A stretch of 64,000 bases of DNA. Source: Dinoroseobacter sp049800835 (GTDB lineage Bacteria; Pseudomonadota; Alphaproteobacteria; Rhodobacterales; Rhodobacteraceae). The stretch covers positions 62,001 to 126,000 of the forward strand of contig NZ_JBNAFU010000002.1 in the NCBI RefSeq assembly GCF_049800835.1, in the 5' to 3' direction. A program made the position numbers and the translations under genes. This document shows positions 42,178 through 50,983 of the stretch, piece by piece (the first letter of the stretch is position 1; each line of letters starts with the position of its first letter). The notes under the pieces are model-generated. The model was not told the DNA's origin and did not search any database. It saw nothing but the letters and a program-made list of their open reading frames with translations.

Positions 42178-42794
42178 CGCAAATCGGCGCGGCGGGTCTG
42201 AACGCCAAGGTCGGTGTCAAGACCCCAGAGCGTTCCGGCCTCCACCCAGCCGCGCGTACGGCCCTGTTTGACCCGGCACCACCCGGCGCGGCAGCCGTCG
42301 AGATTGACGATTGCCCCCGCCTCGGCGCGCGCGCGGATCTGGGAGGTTGACGTCGGCTTGGCGTGGATCGGGGTCAGGTCGTGTTTGACGATGACGGTCC
42401 GCACCCCCGAGAGCAGCGCGTAGTGCATCCAGCCGCCCGCGCCCTCGCGGTCGACGACGCGGCGCCAGTGGCCGTATTCGCCGACGATCATCAGCGGCAT
42501 GTTCTGGTGCTGGAATACCCAGTCGATGCGGTGGGTCAGGCTGGGGCCGCGGCGCACATTGCCGGTTTCAGCCTTCATCGACACGAAACGCGGCAGCGGC
42601 AGGTTGGTGACCGGCCCGGTCTGCGGCGCCACCGGGTTGATCACTGTCGCTGCTGTTGCCGGAGGTGTGGGGCGCGGTTGTGGCTTCACCTCTGCCGTCG
42701 CGATGCTTGAGGTCAGCGCGAGGATCAGCCCGCCAATCAGAAACCGGGACCGGACAGCGGCCAGTGCCTGCAACAGGCGGCGGAATGGGTGCAT
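42174..42794 (-). CDS. SH3-domain secreted protein
   Basis: The 206-residue protein has an N-terminal signal-like helix (FLIGGLILALTSSIATAE), a Pro/Thr-rich linker, and two bacterial SH3-like repeats. The first is VSMKAETGNVRRGPSLTHRI with HWRRVVDREGAGGWMHYALL. The second is PTSTSQIRARAEAGAIVNLD with AGWCRVKQGRTRGWVEAGTLW. This is the DUF1058/SH3_4 pattern, probably binding cell wall or acting in the periplasm. It is divergent from the hydroxyacid dehydrogenase gene, a pairing I regard as common in Rhodobacterales. Confidence 0.87.
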   Translation of the reverse strand: MHPFRRLLQALAAVRSRFLIGGLILALTSSIATAEVKPQPRPTPPATAATVINPVAPQTGPVTNLPLPRFVSMKAETGNVRRGPSLTHRIDWVFQHQNMPLMIVGEYGHWRRVVDREGAGGWMHYALLSGVRTVIVKHDLTPIHAKPTSTSQIRARAEAGAIVNLDGCRAGWCRVKQGRTRGWVEAGTLWGLDTDLGVQTRRADLR

Positions 42795-42958
42795 CAGTGT
42801 GCCCTGCTCTTGTCTGCTCTGCCGGGCTTTCGCGGAATCGCACGATGCCCGGGTAATTTTATTTCGTTTCAAGCCTCGATCAGGGGTCTATCGGGTTGCC
42901 CCTGCTTCTGACTTATTGCCAGTATAGCGCGTGATTTGGAAGCGGGGAGGGGTCGTGC

Positions 42959-43942
42959 ATGCCCGGTGAACGCCTGAGTGTTGTCGTCACGCGACGGTTG
43001 CCCGACGTGGTTGAAGCGCGTCTGAAAGAGCTTTTCGATGTCGAGCTGAACGAGACGGATGTCCCGATGGATCGCGCCGCCCTCGTGGAGGCGATGCGGC
43101 GCGCGGATATCCTGGTGCCGACGCTGACCGACACGATCGACGGTGCGATGCTGGCCGCGGCTGGGGACCGTTTGAAGCTGATTGCGAATTACGGGGCCGG
43201 CGTGGACCATATCGACGTGGCCACGGCGCGGCAGCGGGGCGTGCATGTGTCCAACACCCCCGGGGTGCTGACCGACGACACTGCGGACATGACCATGGCG
43301 CTGATCCTCGCGGTTACGCGGCGCATCCCCGAGGGTCTGGCGCGGATGCAGGGCAGTGATTGGAACGGCTGGAGCCCGACGGCGATGCTGGGCGGGCGGA
43401 TTGCCGGGCGTCGGCTGGGCATTCTGGGCATGGGGCGCATCGGGCAGGCGGTGGCGCGGCGCGCGGCGGCATTCGGGATGCAGGTGCACTATCATAACCG
43501 GCGGCGGCTGCACCGCGGGATCGAGGAAGATCTGGGCGCCACTTGGTGGGACAGTCTGGACCAGATGGTCAGCCGGATGGATATCCTGTCGGTCAACTGC
43601 CCGCACACGCCGTCCACCTTTCACCTGATGAACGCGCGGCGGCTGAAGCTGATGAAGCCGTCCGCAGTGATCGTGAACACCTCGCGCGGGGAGGTGATCG
43701 ACGAGAACGCGCTCACGCGGATGCTGCGGGCGGGCGAGATCGCCGGGGCCGGGCTGGATGTGTTCGAAAACGGCGAGGTAAACCCGCGCCTGCGCGAGTT
43801 GGAGAATGTCGTGCTGCTGCCGCACATGGGGTCTGCCACGGTGGAGGGCCGGGTCGAGATGGGCGAGAAGGTCATCATCAATATCAAGACCTTCGATGAC
43901 GGGCACCGGCCGCCTGATCTGGTCGTCCCCTCGATGCTCTGA
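42959..43942 (+). CDS. D-isomer-specific 2-hydroxyacid dehydrogenase (glyoxylate reductase-like)
   Basis: The 327-residue protein has ANYGAGVDHIDVATARQRGV and the NAD(P) fold GRRLGILGMGRIGQAVARRA. The catalytic Arg is in NTSRGEVIDENAL, Glu in DVFENGEVNPRL and His in VLLPHMGSAT. The wording is close to glyoxylate/hydroxypyruvate reductases, so reduction of glyoxylate or a similar 2-oxo acid is likely. The start ATG is at 42959 with GGGGAGGGG ahead. Confidence 0.93.
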   Translation: MPGERLSVVVTRRLPDVVEARLKELFDVELNETDVPMDRAALVEAMRRADILVPTLTDTIDGAMLAAAGDRLKLIANYGAGVDHIDVATARQRGVHVSNTPGVLTDDTADMTMALILAVTRRIPEGLARMQGSDWNGWSPTAMLGGRIAGRRLGILGMGRIGQAVARRAAAFGMQVHYHNRRRLHRGIEEDLGATWWDSLDQMVSRMDILSVNCPHTPSTFHLMNARRLKLMKPSAVIVNTSRGEVIDENALTRMLRAGEIAGAGLDVFENGEVNPRLRELENVVLLPHMGSATVEGRVEMGEKVIINIKTFDDGHRPPDLVVPSML

Positions 43943-43976
43943 CCCATTTGACCCCGATCAAGGCGCGGGCACGCGG

Positions 43977-44008
43977 TTGGGCGCATATCCGACCTGAATA
44001 TATTCAGG
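43977..44008 (+). promoter_or_regulatory. promoter with perfect 16-bp palindrome over the -10 box
   Basis: TTGGGC (43977-43982), 16 bases and TATATT (43999-44004) form a possible promoter. CCTGAATATATTCAGG (43993-44008) is a perfect palindrome centred on the -10 box and ending just before the AAGGAG ribosome site. With no loop it cannot be an RNA hairpin of note, so it looks like a repressor operator for the AhpD-like gene. Confidence 0.6.
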
Positions 44009-44020
44009 AAGGAGAATGTG

Positions 44021-44362
44021 ATGGATTGGCCGGGGTTCATGGATGGTATGCGCGACGAGTTGAAATCTCTGAACGCGGCGATGCCGGAGACAGCCAAGGG
44101 GTTCGGGGCGCTTACCAAGGCCGCCAAGGAAAGCGGGGCGCTGGATCTGAAGGCGCGGGAGTTCGTGGCGCTGGGCATCGCCGTGTCGCAGCGTTGCGCC
44201 CCGTGCATCGGGTTTCATGTGGAGGCGCTGGCAAAGGCCGGGGGCAGCCGTCAGGAACTGGTGGATGTGCTGGGCATGGCCGTGCAAATGGGCGGCGGGC
44301 CGTCCTATATGTATGCGGCGCAGGCCCTTGCGGCATGGGACGCCTTGGCCGAGGCTGCTTAG
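44021..44362 (+). CDS. carboxymuconolactone decarboxylase / AhpD-like family protein
   Basis: The 113-residue all-helical protein carries the redox motif SQRCAPCIGFHVEALAKAG, a CxxC followed by His as in AhpD alkylhydroperoxidases. LKAREFVALGIAV and EALAKAGGSRQELVDVLGMA are typical of the family. It probably acts as a thiol peroxidase. ATG 44021 has GGAG six bases ahead; a GTG one codon earlier is the alternative. The operator-like palindrome upstream suggests inducible expression. Confidence 0.88.
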   Translation: MDWPGFMDGMRDELKSLNAAMPETAKGFGALTKAAKESGALDLKAREFVALGIAVSQRCAPCIGFHVEALAKAGGSRQELVDVLGMAVQMGGGPSYMYAAQALAAWDALAEAA

Positions 44363-44368
44363 CCCGGA

Positions 44369-44977
44369 TCAGTGCAGGGCAGCGGGGCGGTCTTCGTCGA
44401 GTTCCGGAAAGAGGCGGCGCAAGGCAGACTGCGTGTCGATATCGAGCGCGGTCAGGCTGGATTCGTCAGGTGCATAGCTTTCGACCAGAACACCGTTGAC
44501 GGAAAACACCTGGGGCGTGTCGAAGACGAGGCTGTGATAGGTCACCCCGTCAGAGATGGTATCTCCGCCGAGGTCCACGAACGCATGTTCGAACGTGTCA
44601 AGCAGGTCAGATGCAGCCAGCTTCAGGGTCGGATCGCGGGCTTCCTGCGCCAGCAGGTAGGCGGGGACACGGACGCTGTGGTTCGGGGCAAGGGCCAATG
44701 TGCGCCCGGGCATCATGGGGCCGAGCGCGCGCGGCATCAGGCGAATGGGGGCGAGGCCCGGATTCTTGCGCAGGTCTTCGTGGCTGAGGGTGACACGGAC
44801 GACGTGGCGCAAGACTTGCAACCCGTCTGAGCGTGTGACGATCAGATCGCCGGGGCGCAGGTTTTCCACCCGCCGTTCACCGCAGGGCGTTCGGACATTG
44901 GCGCCGCTGACCAGACCTGTCAGATGTGTGGCGCAATCCGGCACCAGCGCGGGTTCGACCCGTGTCATCACAGTCAT
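44369..44977 (-). CDS. stand-alone Hint (Hedgehog/intein) domain protein
   Basis: The 202-residue protein is almost entirely a Hint domain. TGLVSGANVRTPCGERRVENL and RPGDLIVTRSDGLQVLRHV form the first blocks, ALAPNHSVRVPAYLL is a block with the conserved His, and VTYHSLVFDTPQVFSVNGVL is the C-terminal block. Hint domains normally cut and splice proteins, but this Roseobacter-type form stands alone without visible host sequence. The start at 44975-44977 has GAGGAT ahead. It is convergent with the AhpD-like gene. Function is unknown. Confidence 0.85.
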   Translation of the reverse strand: MTVMTRVEPALVPDCATHLTGLVSGANVRTPCGERRVENLRPGDLIVTRSDGLQVLRHVVRVTLSHEDLRKNPGLAPIRLMPRALGPMMPGRTLALAPNHSVRVPAYLLAQEARDPTLKLAASDLLDTFEHAFVDLGGDTISDGVTYHSLVFDTPQVFSVNGVLVESYAPDESSLTALDIDTQSALRRLFPELDEDRPAALH

Positions 44978-45181
44978 GCGATTATCCTCTGTCCTATCTC
45001 CCCAGGCAGGTACCATCCTATTGGTAAATGTGACGGAAAAGCGCCGGTGTAGGGGCGAAGACAGGGATTGTTCGCCAACTGCGATCAGCGATTTGGGCGG
45101 GACTCTGCTGAAAATGCCTGCGAATTGGGCATTTGTGTTGGATTTGATGGAGAAATCGGTTGAGCGATGCGCCCGTGCGAC

Positions 45182-47677
45182 TCAGCCATCCACTCGTATT
45201 GTTTCGTTTTTGGAATCGAAGGGGCAGTCCTCGGCGACCGTGGCGGACCAGAGGCGATTCTGCATTTTCACCATCAGTTTTGTTCCGGGCGCGGCGTGCT
45301 TCGGTGTCACGTAGCCCATTCCGATGGATTGCCCGAAGGCGACCGAGTAGCCGCCGGAGGTGAGGCGCCCCACCTTGGTGTCCCCGGCATAGAGCGCCTC
45401 GCGCCCCCAGGGGTCCGCATCGTCCGGCCCGTCAATCAGCAGGGTCACGCAGGTTGAGCGGATGCCGGTTTCGACGCACGGTCGCTTGCCGCGAAACGCC
45501 TTTCCCAGATCGACGAAGCGGTCGAGCCCGGCCTCAAGCGGGGTGGCGTCACGCCCAAGTTCGGTCCCGAACGCGCGATAGGATTTCTCCTGCCGGAGCC
45601 AGTTCTGGGCGCGTGCGCCAACGAGTTTCAGGCCGTGAGGTTCGCCTGCTGCGAGCAGTTCATCCAACAGGTAGTTCTGCATCTCCATCGGGTGGTGCAA
45701 CTCCCACCCCAGCGCGCCGGTGTAGGACACGCGCAGCGCCAGCGTCGGGCACATCTTCAGCTCGATGTCGCGGGCCGAGAGCCACGGGAAGCGTTTGTTC
45801 GACAGCGCCGTGGCCGGGTCCGCGTCGCGGATAAGCTCGGACAGGATATGCCGGGCATTGGGACCGGCCAGCGCAAAGACCCCGTATTGCGAGGTCACGT
45901 CCTGCAGGACCATCGGGCCGAACTCCGCCATCTTGTCGGCCATGGCCTTGCGCAGGTAGTCGGCGTCGTAGTCCTGCCACGCGCCTGCGGAGACCAGATA
46001 GAACTGATCCTCGGCTTGCCGCAGGATGGTATATTCGGACCGTACCGTGCCGGCGTCGGTCAGCGCGTAGGTCAGGTTGATCCGCCCCACCTTGGGCAGC
46101 TTGTTGGTCGTAAACCAATCCAGGAACGCTGCCGCCCCCGGGCCCGACAAGATATGCTTGGCAAAGGGTGTCACCTCGATCAGCCCGGCGGTTTCGCGAA
46201 TGGCTTTGGCCTCGGATACGGCATGGTCCCACCAGCCGCCGCGCCGGAAGGAGCGCGCGTCATGGTCGAAACTGTCGGGCGCATCCAGCGGGCCATAGTA
46301 ATTGGGCCGTTCCCATCCGTTGACTTGCCCGAACTGCGCGCCGCGCGCCTTCAGCCGGTCATAGGAGGGGGCGGTTTTCAGCGGGCGGCAGGCTTCGCGT
46401 TCCTCATCGGGGTGATGCAGGATGAAGACGTGGGAATAACATTCCTCGTTCTTGCGCGTCGCGTATTCAGTGGTCATCCAGCTGCCGTAACGCTTGGGAT
46501 CGAGGCTCGCCATGTCGATCTCGGCCTCGCCTTGCGTCATCATCTGGGCAAGGTAGTGGCCGGTCCCGCCCGCGGCGGTGATGCCGAAGCTGAAGCCCTC
46601 GGCCAGCCACATGTTGCGCAGGCCCGGTGCGGGTCCGACCAGCGGATTGCCGTCGGGCGTGTAGCAGATCGGGCCGTTGTAATCGTCCTTCAGGCCTGCG
46701 GTTTCCGAGCTGGGGATGCGGTGGAGCATGGAGAGGTATTCCGCCTCGATCCGTTCGAGATCGAGCGGGAAGAGATCCGCACGGAAGCTGTCGGGCACGG
46801 CGTATTCGAACCGTGCGGGCGCACCCTGTTCGTAAGGCCCGAGGATCCAGCCGCCGCGTTCCTCGCGCACGTACCATTTGGCGTCCGCGTCGCGCAGAAC
46901 CGGGTGTTCGGGGTTGTTCGCGCGCCATTCGACGAGGGCCGGGTCCGGCTCGGTCACGATATACTGGTGTTCGACGGGGATGGCGGGAATCTTGAGGCCC
47001 AGAAGCTGTGCCGTGCGCTGGGCATGGTTGCCGGTGGCGGTGACGACATGTTCGGCGTGGATCACCATCTGTTCGTCCGAGGGGACAAGGTTGCCGCCCT
47101 TTTCCACCATCCTGGTGACGGTGACGTTCCAGTGATCGCCGGTCCAGCGGTAGGCATCGACCTGCCATTTCCGCTCGATCGTCACGCCGTGCTGGCGCGC
47201 GCCCTTGGCCATGGCTTGCGTGACATCCGCCGGGTTGATGTAGCCATCGGTCGGATGCAGGATCGCGCCTTTCAGATCGTCGGTGCGCACCAGCGGGTAG
47301 CGGTCCTTGATGTCCGAAGGGCTGAGCCATTCATACGGGATGCCCACGGTTTCGGCGGTGGAGGCATAGAGCATGTATTCGTCCATGCGGTCCTGCGTTT
47401 GTGCCATGCGCAGGTTGCCGACAACGGCAAAGCCGGGGTTGAGGCCCGTCTCGGCCTCCAGCGCCTTGTAGAACTTCACCGAGTAGTCGTGGATGTGGGA
47501 GGTCGCGTAGCCCATGTTGAAAAGCGGCAGGAGGCCTGCGGCGTGCCATGTGGAGCCGGAGGTCAGCTCGTCCCGTTCCAGCAAAAGTACATCCCACCCG
47601 GCCTTGCCGAGGTGATAGGCGATGCCTGCGCCAACCGCGCCGCCGCCGACGACCAGAGCTTGAACATGGGTTTTCAT
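45182..47677 (-). CDS. FAD-dependent oxidoreductase fused to GcvT domain (dimethylglycine/sarcosine dehydrogenase-like)
   Basis: The 831-residue protein starts with an FAD-binding Rossmann motif (VVGGGAVGAGIAYHLGKAGW) and SGSTWHAAGLLPLF, the site of covalent FAD in the DMGDH family. The second half, from about residue 430, is a folate-binding aminomethyltransferase domain (FAKHILSGPGAAAFLDWFTT, SYTGALGWELHHPMEM, then a C-terminal GcvT barrel). It would demethylate an N-methyl amine and pass the carbon to tetrahydrofolate. The start ATG 47675-47677 opens MKTHVQALVV; upstream codons are a spurious extension. The exact substrate is uncertain. Confidence 0.9.
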   Translation of the reverse strand: MKTHVQALVVGGGAVGAGIAYHLGKAGWDVLLLERDELTSGSTWHAAGLLPLFNMGYATSHIHDYSVKFYKALEAETGLNPGFAVVGNLRMAQTQDRMDEYMLYASTAETVGIPYEWLSPSDIKDRYPLVRTDDLKGAILHPTDGYINPADVTQAMAKGARQHGVTIERKWQVDAYRWTGDHWNVTVTRMVEKGGNLVPSDEQMVIHAEHVVTATGNHAQRTAQLLGLKIPAIPVEHQYIVTEPDPALVEWRANNPEHPVLRDADAKWYVREERGGWILGPYEQGAPARFEYAVPDSFRADLFPLDLERIEAEYLSMLHRIPSSETAGLKDDYNGPICYTPDGNPLVGPAPGLRNMWLAEGFSFGITAAGGTGHYLAQMMTQGEAEIDMASLDPKRYGSWMTTEYATRKNEECYSHVFILHHPDEEREACRPLKTAPSYDRLKARGAQFGQVNGWERPNYYGPLDAPDSFDHDARSFRRGGWWDHAVSEAKAIRETAGLIEVTPFAKHILSGPGAAAFLDWFTTNKLPKVGRINLTYALTDAGTVRSEYTILRQAEDQFYLVSAGAWQDYDADYLRKAMADKMAEFGPMVLQDVTSQYGVFALAGPNARHILSELIRDADPATALSNKRFPWLSARDIELKMCPTLALRVSYTGALGWELHHPMEMQNYLLDELLAAGEPHGLKLVGARAQNWLRQEKSYRAFGTELGRDATPLEAGLDRFVDLGKAFRGKRPCVETGIRSTCVTLLIDGPDDADPWGREALYAGDTKVGRLTSGGYSVAFGQSIGMGYVTPKHAAPGTKLMVKMQNRLWSATVAEDCPFDSKNETIRVDG

Positions 47678-47841
47678 CGGCGAGTCCTCCGCGTTCTGCA
47701 CTTGTATTCTAGCCGAACCGCGCAAGCGCGGCGGGGGGTTCCGACCGCTCAGGCGCAAAAAACGACCTGCGCCCTTTGGACCGGTTGCAGGGATCGTGGG
47801 GCTTGGGGAAGCTGGCGGAACCTGGAAGAAGGATCAGTCCC

Positions 47842-48651
47842 ATGTCCGCACAAGCGCCTCTCCGCCGGATCAACGTGCCCCAGATCGCCGCCCGCAAGGG
47901 GGCCGAGCCGATCGTGGCGCTGACCGCCAGCCATGTGCAGTTCGCGCAGATTCTGGACGCGCATTGTGACGTTTTGCTGGTGGGGGACAGTCTGGGGATG
48001 GTCACGCATGGGTTTGACAACACGCTTCCGGTGAGCGTGGAGTTGATGATCGCGCACGGTGCGGCGGTGGTCCGGGGGACCCAGCGTGCGCTGGTCGTGG
48101 TGGACATGCCGTTCGGGTCCTACGAGGAAAGCCCGCAGGTGGCGTTCCGCAATGCCGCCCGGATCATGGCCGAGACGGGCGCGAGTGCGGTGAAGCTCGA
48201 AGGCGGGGCGCGGATGGCCGAGACCATCGGGTTTCTGACCGCGCGCGGTATACCGGTGATGGCGCATATCGGCCTTACGCCGCAAAGCTCCAACACGATG
48301 GGCGGGTTCAAGACGCAAGGACGCAACGCGGACAGCTGGCCGCTGCACCACGCCGATGCGGCGGCGGTGGCCGAGGCCGGGGCGTTTTCGGTCGTGCTGG
48401 AGGGGATGGTGGAGCCGCTGGCGGCTGAGGTGACGGCGGCCTGCCCGATCCCGACCATCGGCATCGGCGCATCAAGGACCTGCGACGGGCAGATCCTCGT
48501 GATGGAGGATATGCTGGGTCTGGGCGACTGGGCCCCGAAATTTGTGCGTAAGTTCGCTGATCTGCGCACAGAGGTGGACCGCGCCGTGGGGGCCTATGCC
48601 GAGGCCGTGCGCGACCGCAGTTTCCCCGGCGAGGACGAGATCTACACCTAG
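47842..48651 (+). CDS. panB: 3-methyl-2-oxobutanoate hydroxymethyltransferase
   Basis: The 269-residue enzyme adds a hydroxymethyl group from methylene-tetrahydrofolate to 2-oxoisovalerate, the first committed pantothenate step. It shows VALTASHVQFAQILDAHCDV, VLLVGDSLGMVTHGFDNTLP, AVKLEGGARMAETIGFL and the catalytic region PIPTIGIGASRTCDGQILVM. AAGGATC lies ahead of ATG 47842. The upstream FAD/GcvT gene is divergent. A pantothenate enzyme and coaBC lie in the same window but far apart. Confidence 0.96.
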   Translation: MSAQAPLRRINVPQIAARKGAEPIVALTASHVQFAQILDAHCDVLLVGDSLGMVTHGFDNTLPVSVELMIAHGAAVVRGTQRALVVVDMPFGSYEESPQVAFRNAARIMAETGASAVKLEGGARMAETIGFLTARGIPVMAHIGLTPQSSNTMGGFKTQGRNADSWPLHHADAAAVAEAGAFSVVLEGMVEPLAAEVTAACPIPTIGIGASRTCDGQILVMEDMLGLGDWAPKFVRKFADLRTEVDRAVGAYAEAVRDRSFPGEDEIYT

Positions 48652-48693
48652 CCGGTTCGTGGACTTGTGGGCGCTGCCCCCGGCGCCTGCGGC

Positions 48694-48724
48694 GCCTCCC
48701 CCGAGGTATTTCGACACAAAAGAA
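48694..48724. repeat. dispersed short repeat, copy B
   Basis: Read on the minus strand: TTTCTTTTGTG, three bases, AAATACCTC, then GGG and GGAGGC. It is near-identical to copy D inside xdhB. It lies between the convergent genes panB and the BMP-type binding protein, and its T-rich end forms the tail of the terminator next to it. Confidence 0.75.
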
Positions 48725-48749
48725 AAGGGGCGCCGGTTCGGAGCGCCCC
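48715..48749 (-). terminator. intrinsic terminator of the purine operon
   Basis: On the minus strand GGGGCGC and GCGCCCC form a perfect 7-bp stem (48727-48749), followed by CTTTTCTTTTG. It lies 70 bases after the binding-protein stop. The T-tract is supplied by repeat copy B. Confidence 0.75.
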
Positions 48750-48819
48750 CTGGTCATGGAGTCTGGAGTACGTCCCGCCGGAGGCACGCGCCCGTGGGCG
48801 CGTGTCCGGCCCGTGCGGA

Positions 48820-49917
48820 TCAGTTCGGGATATCGCCGGTGATACCCTGGATGTAGAAATCCATCGACAGAAGCTGCCCGTCCTCGGCGACCTCACCATC
48901 GGCGAGGAAGACGCTGCCGTCCTGCTTCATGATCGGTCCGGTGAACGGGTGATACTCCCCCGCAGTGATCGCGGCGATCATCGCTTCGGCCTCGGCCTTC
49001 ACATCGGCGGGCACCTCGTCGGTGATCTCGCCGATCACGACCTCGCCCTCGGGCATGCCGCCCCAGCTTGACTTGCTTTCCCATGTGCCGTCGATGACGG
49101 CGCCGACCCGCTCGATGTAGTAGGGGTTCCAGTTGTCGATGATCGAGGCGATGCGCGGCTTGGGCGCATAGGGCAGCATGTCGGAGGCCTGACCGAAGGT
49201 GAAGACGCGCTTGCCTTCGTTGTTGGCCTCTTCCGCGGCGGCCTGGGGGGCTGTGGAGTCGGTGTGCTGGGTGATCACGTCCACGCCCTGTTCGATCATG
49301 GCGCGGGCGGCGTCGGCTTCCTTGGCCGGGTCAAACCACGAATAGACCCAGATCACCGTCAGTTCGACATCCGGGTTCACCTTCTGCGCGTGCAGGAAGA
49401 AGGAGTTGATGCCCATGATCACTTCGGGGATCGGGTAGGAGGCGATGTAGCCGATCTTGTTGGTCTCGGTCATCTTGCCGGCGATGTGGCCCACCACGGC
49501 GCGGCCTTCATAGAAGCGCGAGTTGTAGGTGGTGACATTCGGATGCTCGCGCTTGTAGCCGGTCGCGTGCTCGAACTTCACGTCCGGGAAGCGGGCTGCG
49601 ACGTTGTTGGTGGCATCCATGAAGCCGAAGGAGGTGGCGAAGATGATGTCCGCGCCCGAGAGCGCCATCTGGGTCATCACGCGTTCCGCGTCCGCGCCTT
49701 CGGCGACGCTTTCCTGAAAGATGGTTTCGACCTTGTCGCCATATTCCTCTTCGATGGCGAGGCGGCCCACGTCGTGCTGGTAGCTCCAGCCGAGGTCGCC
49801 GATTGGGCAGCAATAGACGAAACCGACCTTGACGGGTTCGTCCTGTGCCGCCGCCATGCCAGCGAGGCCGCTGGCCGCGGCAAAGACGAGGCCCTTGAGT
49901 GCTGTCGTGAGATTCAT
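48820..49917 (-). CDS. BMP family (PnrA-like) substrate-binding protein, nucleoside/purine type
   Basis: The 365-residue protein has a signal peptide (LKGLVFAAASGLAGMAAAQ) without a lipobox. The BMP-family fold shows in KVGFVYCCPIGDLGWSYQHD, MTQMALSGADIIFATSFG, IGYIASYPIPEVIMGINSF and DVITQHTDSTAPQAAAEEA. BMP proteins bind nucleosides. It is the last gene of the run xdhABC-ATPase-permease-permease-BMP, so the ligand is probably a purine or its nucleoside. A large hairpin separates it from the permease genes. Confidence 0.93.
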   Translation of the reverse strand: MNLTTALKGLVFAAASGLAGMAAAQDEPVKVGFVYCCPIGDLGWSYQHDVGRLAIEEEYGDKVETIFQESVAEGADAERVMTQMALSGADIIFATSFGFMDATNNVAARFPDVKFEHATGYKREHPNVTTYNSRFYEGRAVVGHIAGKMTETNKIGYIASYPIPEVIMGINSFFLHAQKVNPDVELTVIWVYSWFDPAKEADAARAMIEQGVDVITQHTDSTAPQAAAEEANNEGKRVFTFGQASDMLPYAPKPRIASIIDNWNPYYIERVGAVIDGTWESKSSWGGMPEGEVVIGEITDEVPADVKAEAEAMIAAITAGEYHPFTGPIMKQDGSVFLADGEVAEDGQLLSMDFYIQGITGDIPN

Positions 49918-49947
49918 ACGCGTGTTCCCTGTAATCCGGTTATGGTC

Positions 49948-50008
49948 TTGCGCCCCCGGGCGAGCGCGGTGGATGCCCGCATCCTACAGCGCGCCCGGGT
50001 GGCGGCAA
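49948..50008 (-). other. large imperfect stem-loop before the binding-protein gene
   Basis: TTGCGCCCCCGGGCGAGCGC can pair with GCGCGCCCGGGTGGCGGCAA with a few mismatches, giving a long GC-rich stem within the 139-base gap between the second permease and the BMP gene. Such a structure can end some transcripts early or protect the BMP message. Confidence 0.4.
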
Positions 50009-50056
50009 GGGGGGCACCGCGTTGCGACGCCCCGGAACTGTGCGGGTGCCCAAGGA

Positions 50057-50983
50057 TTAGGCGGTTGCGTGAAAGCTCCGGCCCAGATCGGCGGGGGCGT
50101 TCAGGGCGGCGCGCGACTTCGATTGCGACATCAGCACCAGCACGAGGATGGTCATGAGGTACGGAGAGGCCGCCAGCAGGTCGACCGGCACCTTGACCCC
50201 GGCGGCTTGCAGGTTCAGCTCCAGCACGGCGACCCCGCCAAAGAGATACGCCCCGAGCAATACGTACCACGGTCGCCAGCTGGCAAAGACCACGATGGCA
50301 AGCGCGATCCAGCCTGCACCTGCGGTCATGCCTTCGGTCCATTGCGGCACGCGGATCAGGCTCAGATACGCCCCGCCCAGCCCCGCACAGGCTCCGCCAA
50401 ACGCAATCGCCATCAGACGCACGCGGATCACCTTGTAGCCAAGCGCGTGGGCGGCATCGTGGCTTTCGCCCACCGCGCGCAGCACGAGCCCGCCGCGCGT
50501 GCGGGTCAGGAACAGCCATACGCAGGCGACAAGCGCGATCGACAGATAAAGCATGGCGTCATGGGAGAACAGGATCGGGCCCAGAACCGGCAGGTCAGAG
50601 AGGACCGGCAGGTCGAGCTTTGGCGTGTCCGGGGCCTTGAGCCCGACATAGCCCTGACCAATCAGGGCCGAAAGGCCCAGTCCGAACAGGGTCAGTGCAA
50701 GTCCGGTGGCGACCTGATTGGACAGGAAGAACTGCGTCAGCACGCCGAAAATCAGCGAGAAGGCCGCGCCGCCAAGCGCGCCTGCGGCAAACCCTAGCAT
50801 CGGGCTGCCGGTTTCCACCGCAACGGCAAAGCCGCAGATCGCGCCGAGGATCATCATGCCTTCGACCCCGAGGTTCAGGACGCCCGCCTTTTCCACCACA
50901 AGCTCGCCAATGGCGGCCAGCAGGATCGGGGTGGAGGCGACCATGAGGGACGCAACGAGGACGACCGGATCAATTCCACCCAT
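50057..50983 (-). CDS. nucleoside-type ABC transporter permease (second)
   Basis: The 308-residue permease has eight or so membrane helices. The signature TPILLAAIGELVVEKAGVLN, then LGVEGMMILGAICGF, is typical of BPD_transp_2 permeases that pair with BMP binding proteins. Its ATG overlaps the previous permease stop (TGATG). It forms the membrane channel with the neighbouring permease. Confidence 0.93.
   Translation of the reverse strand: MGGIDPVVLVASLMVASTPILLAAIGELVVEKAGVLNLGVEGMMILGAICGFAVAVETGSPMLGFAAGALGGAAFSLIFGVLTQFFLSNQVATGLALTLFGLGLSALIGQGYVGLKAPDTPKLDLPVLSDLPVLGPILFSHDAMLYLSIALVACVWLFLTRTRGGLVLRAVGESHDAAHALGYKVIRVRLMAIAFGGACAGLGGAYLSLIRVPQWTEGMTAGAGWIALAIVVFASWRPWYVLLGAYLFGGVAVLELNLQAAGVKVPVDLLAASPYLMTILVLVLMSQSKSRAALNAPADLGRSFHATA

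Noticed and set aside
45635..47923. 762-codon plus-strand open frame opposite the FAD/GcvT gene
   Set aside because: The minus-strand product has full FAD and GcvT motifs; the opposite frame shows none and runs into panB in another frame.
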